Assembly (NCBI GenBank): GCA_020432595.1
Contig: JAGQGA010000297.1
Coordinates: 1-6,786 of the forward strand
Length of the DNA: 6,786 nt
Direction of reading: 5' to 3'
From: Anaerolineales bacterium
GTDB taxonomy: Bacteria > Chloroflexota > Anaerolineae > Promineifilales > Promineifilaceae
Part shown: piece after piece, positions 5,734-6,786 of the stretch
Layout of the letters: each line of letters starts with the position of its first letter
Position numbering within the stretch: the stretch's first letter is position 1
Notes under the pieces: model-generated
What the model saw: the letters and a program-made list of their open reading frames with translations, nothing else
The model's database searches: none
What the model was told of the DNA's origin: nothing
Translations under genes and position numbers: made by a program

Positions 5734-6570
5734 TTATGATTTTCGCCTTAGACCGGGTGCTGCCAGTGCCTCATCGCTTGACCAGGTGGAAATGGGGAGT
5801 GAAGGTTTGTCCTCTTCCGTTTTCAGCCAATCGCGCATGAGCAGAATGGTCGTGGTACTGAAAACGATGCCGCCCAGCACCCAAATCAGCATCGAGCCTA
5901 CATTATAGTCGTTGATGTCTAGCCCGGAAAAATGGAAGGTTTGGGGGTAGAGAAAAACGGTTTGGGGGTTGATGAGCAAGATTAACCCTACGATTTTGAT
6001 GGGTGCGGCTCCAATGATGGTGTAGGCGGCGCGAGCCAGGGGGGGGATGGGGGGATGCCAATATGGGTAAGCCTGGGTAATGTGCCACCAGTAGAGCAGC
6101 GCCGTCCCCAACAGCATCGGGATTTCGACCCAACGCAGCAGGGGGTGCAGAAGGGTAGCTTGGTGAATGAGCGGGTCGTACCAGAGCCAAAAGGTGGAGA
6201 TAAAGAGCAGCCAGGCGACACCGCGATTGGTAAACGGCCGTATTTTTGCCACAAACGGCCGTTTTTCCTCCAACCAACCCCGCCATCCATCCGGCAGCCC
6301 GGCCAAAATCTGTGGCAGCGGGTTGGCCGCCATCAGCAACGCCGGAATCCAGGCGATGAGCAGCAGATGTTGCGCCACGCGCAGAGAAAAATATTGGCTG
6401 GCAAGCTGATGAAACGGTGTTGCCAGGGCAAGCAGCAAAATGGCAATTCCGGCAGTGAAAGACGTGGCCGATAGCCTGCTGCTTGGCACCAGGTGACGAC
6501 CACGACCATAGTAAAAGGTGGTAGTCAATAAAACGGCCGTTATGCCTAATCGCCAAATCCAAATACCCAT
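5734..6570 (-). CDS. CtaG-type (caa3_CtaG) cytochrome c oxidase assembly membrane protein
   Basis: The 278-residue protein has about seven membrane helices, near 4-20, 36-53, 65-83, 116-132, 148-166, 181-201 and 224-245. The pattern fits the caa3_CtaG family: RVAQHLLLIAWIPALLM (64-80) with a conserved-type His68, a helix ending in YWWH (160-163), and a C-terminal DYNVGSMLIWVLGGIVF helix followed by a short polar tail. In Bacillus, CtaG is needed to form active caa3 oxidase, probably by helping copper insertion. No oxidase subunit gene lies within this window. An in-frame TAA lies four codons upstream of the ATG at 6568-6570, which limits the start. There is no Shine-Dalgarno, and the predicted promoter places the transcript start on the ATG itself. 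It carries two perfect palindromes and one near copy. Confidence 0.88.
   Translation of the reverse strand: MGIWIWRLGITAVLLTTTFYYGRGRHLVPSSRLSATSFTAGIAILLLALATPFHQLASQYFSLRVAQHLLLIAWIPALLMAANPLPQILAGLPDGWRGWLEEKRPFVAKIRPFTNRGVAWLLFISTFWLWYDPLIHQATLLHPLLRWVEIPMLLGTALLYWWHITQAYPYWHPPIPPLARAAYTIIGAAPIKIVGLILLINPQTVFLYPQTFHFSGLDINDYNVGSMLIWVLGGIVFSTTTILLMRDWLKTEEDKPSLPISTWSSDEALAAPGLRRKS
6254..6263. repeat. AACGGCCGTT palindrome, ctaG-like gene
   Basis: Perfect copy, read as Arg-Pro-Phe (KRPFVA). A one-mismatch copy lies 21 bases away at 6233-6242, also read as Arg-Pro-Phe. Confidence 0.9.
6532..6541. repeat. AACGGCCGTT palindrome, first codons of the ctaG-like gene
   Basis: Perfect copy, read as Thr-Ala-Val (ITAVLL). 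Confidence 0.9.
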
Positions 6571-6576
6571 TAGAAC

Positions 6577-6606
6577 ATTTTAGCAAGGGTAACGGCCGTT
6601 TGACAA
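6577..6606 (-). promoter_or_regulatory. Predicted promoter of the ctaG-like gene, leaderless
   Basis: On the minus strand, TTGTCA (6606-6601, 5 of 6) is followed after 18 bases by TAAAAT (6582-6577, 5 of 6). Six bases separate the -10 from the ATG, so the expected start point is the A of the start codon at 6570. That gives a leaderless mRNA and agrees with the missing Shine-Dalgarno. The palindrome AACGGCCGTT (6591-6600) lies in the spacer, directly against the -35. Confidence 0.6.
6591..6600. repeat. AACGGCCGTT palindrome, intergenic
   Basis: The only perfect copy outside a gene. It fills the promoter spacer upstream of the ctaG-like gene. Confidence 0.9.
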
Positions 6607-6611
6607 TGGGT

Positions 6612-6786
6612 TTACAGAATTCTTACTTGCCCCATGATCGTGACATCATAGCCAGGGAGAGCAGAAACGGCCGTTCTCACTCCCCCATCATGCAGCAAAT
6701 CCAGCAGCGGCTTCAATTGTTCGCTTTCATAGTGGGCAAGCGGGATAACCAGCTCATACTGCTCATGCGCCAGCGGCACAAAGCCG
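6612..6786 (-). CDS. C-terminal end of a PBP_like (molybdate/LysR-type substrate-binding) domain protein, partial
   Basis: The last 57 codons of a gene enter from the right edge. The residues FVPLAHEQYELVIP (2-15), a His/Tyr-Glu step, LKPLLDLLHDGG and ALPGYDVTIMG (42-52) match the closing part of the PBP_like domain (PF12727 type). That domain occurs at the C-terminus of some MoeA proteins and behind helix-turn-helix DNA-binding domains, where it is thought to bind molybdate or a related ligand. The fused N-terminal domain is outside the window, so MoeA-like and regulator forms cannot be told apart. The stop is TAA at 6612-6614, 41 bases before the ctaG-like start. Confidence 0.65.
   Translation of the reverse strand, partial: GFVPLAHEQYELVIPLAHYESEQLKPLLDLLHDGGVRTAVSALPGYDVTIMGQVRIL
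6666..6675. repeat. AACGGCCGTT palindrome, PBP_like gene
   Basis: Perfect copy, read as Thr-Ala-Val (RTAVSA). Confidence 0.9.

Overview
All eight genes in this window read on the minus strand, so the biology runs from the right end to the left. Nothing convincing is encoded on the plus strand. The gene set is housekeeping-like, with GC near 60% in most genes. It fits a free-living, respiring bacterium. A member of Chloroflexota (Anaerolineae/Ardenticatenia-like) is my best guess, but this is an inference from overall style, not from a marker gene.

In order of transcription: the C-terminal end of a periplasmic-binding-like (PBP_like, molybdate/LysR-type) domain protein (6612-6786, cut by the window edge); a seven-helix CtaG-type membrane protein linked to cytochrome c oxidase assembly (5734-6570); a lower-GC protein of unknown function (5183-5686); a SpoU/TrmH-family RNA 2'-O-methyltransferase (4317-5111); malate dehydrogenase mdh (3109-4095); an M50-type intramembrane zinc protease with a helical, TPR-like tail (1835-3001); a Uup-type ABC-F ATPase (252-1838) whose ATG overlaps the protease stop codon; and the start of an apparent pyrB, aspartate carbamoyltransferase (1-153). 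The longest gap between genes is 221 bases.

The genes are ordinary; the non-coding layer is not. First, the palindrome AACGGCCGTT occurs 12 times perfectly, and three more times with one mismatch. It lies almost entirely inside genes and is read in all three frames, which resembles the HIP1 palindrome of cyanobacteria. Second, four of the intergenic gaps are filled by inverted arrays of short units: three use 7-base units and one uses 7-base cores with 3-4 base spacers. Each begins at, or within a few bases of, the stop codon of the gene before it. The four arrays use different unit sequences but share one architecture, so they look like a family of modular hairpins.

Predicted expression signals: a promoter whose start point would fall on the A of the ctaG-like ATG (leaderless mRNA), with the palindrome inside its spacer; and a separate mdh promoter just after one hairpin array, with a dyad over the -10 and a long inverted repeat in the leader. 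The protease and ABC-F genes are translationally coupled.
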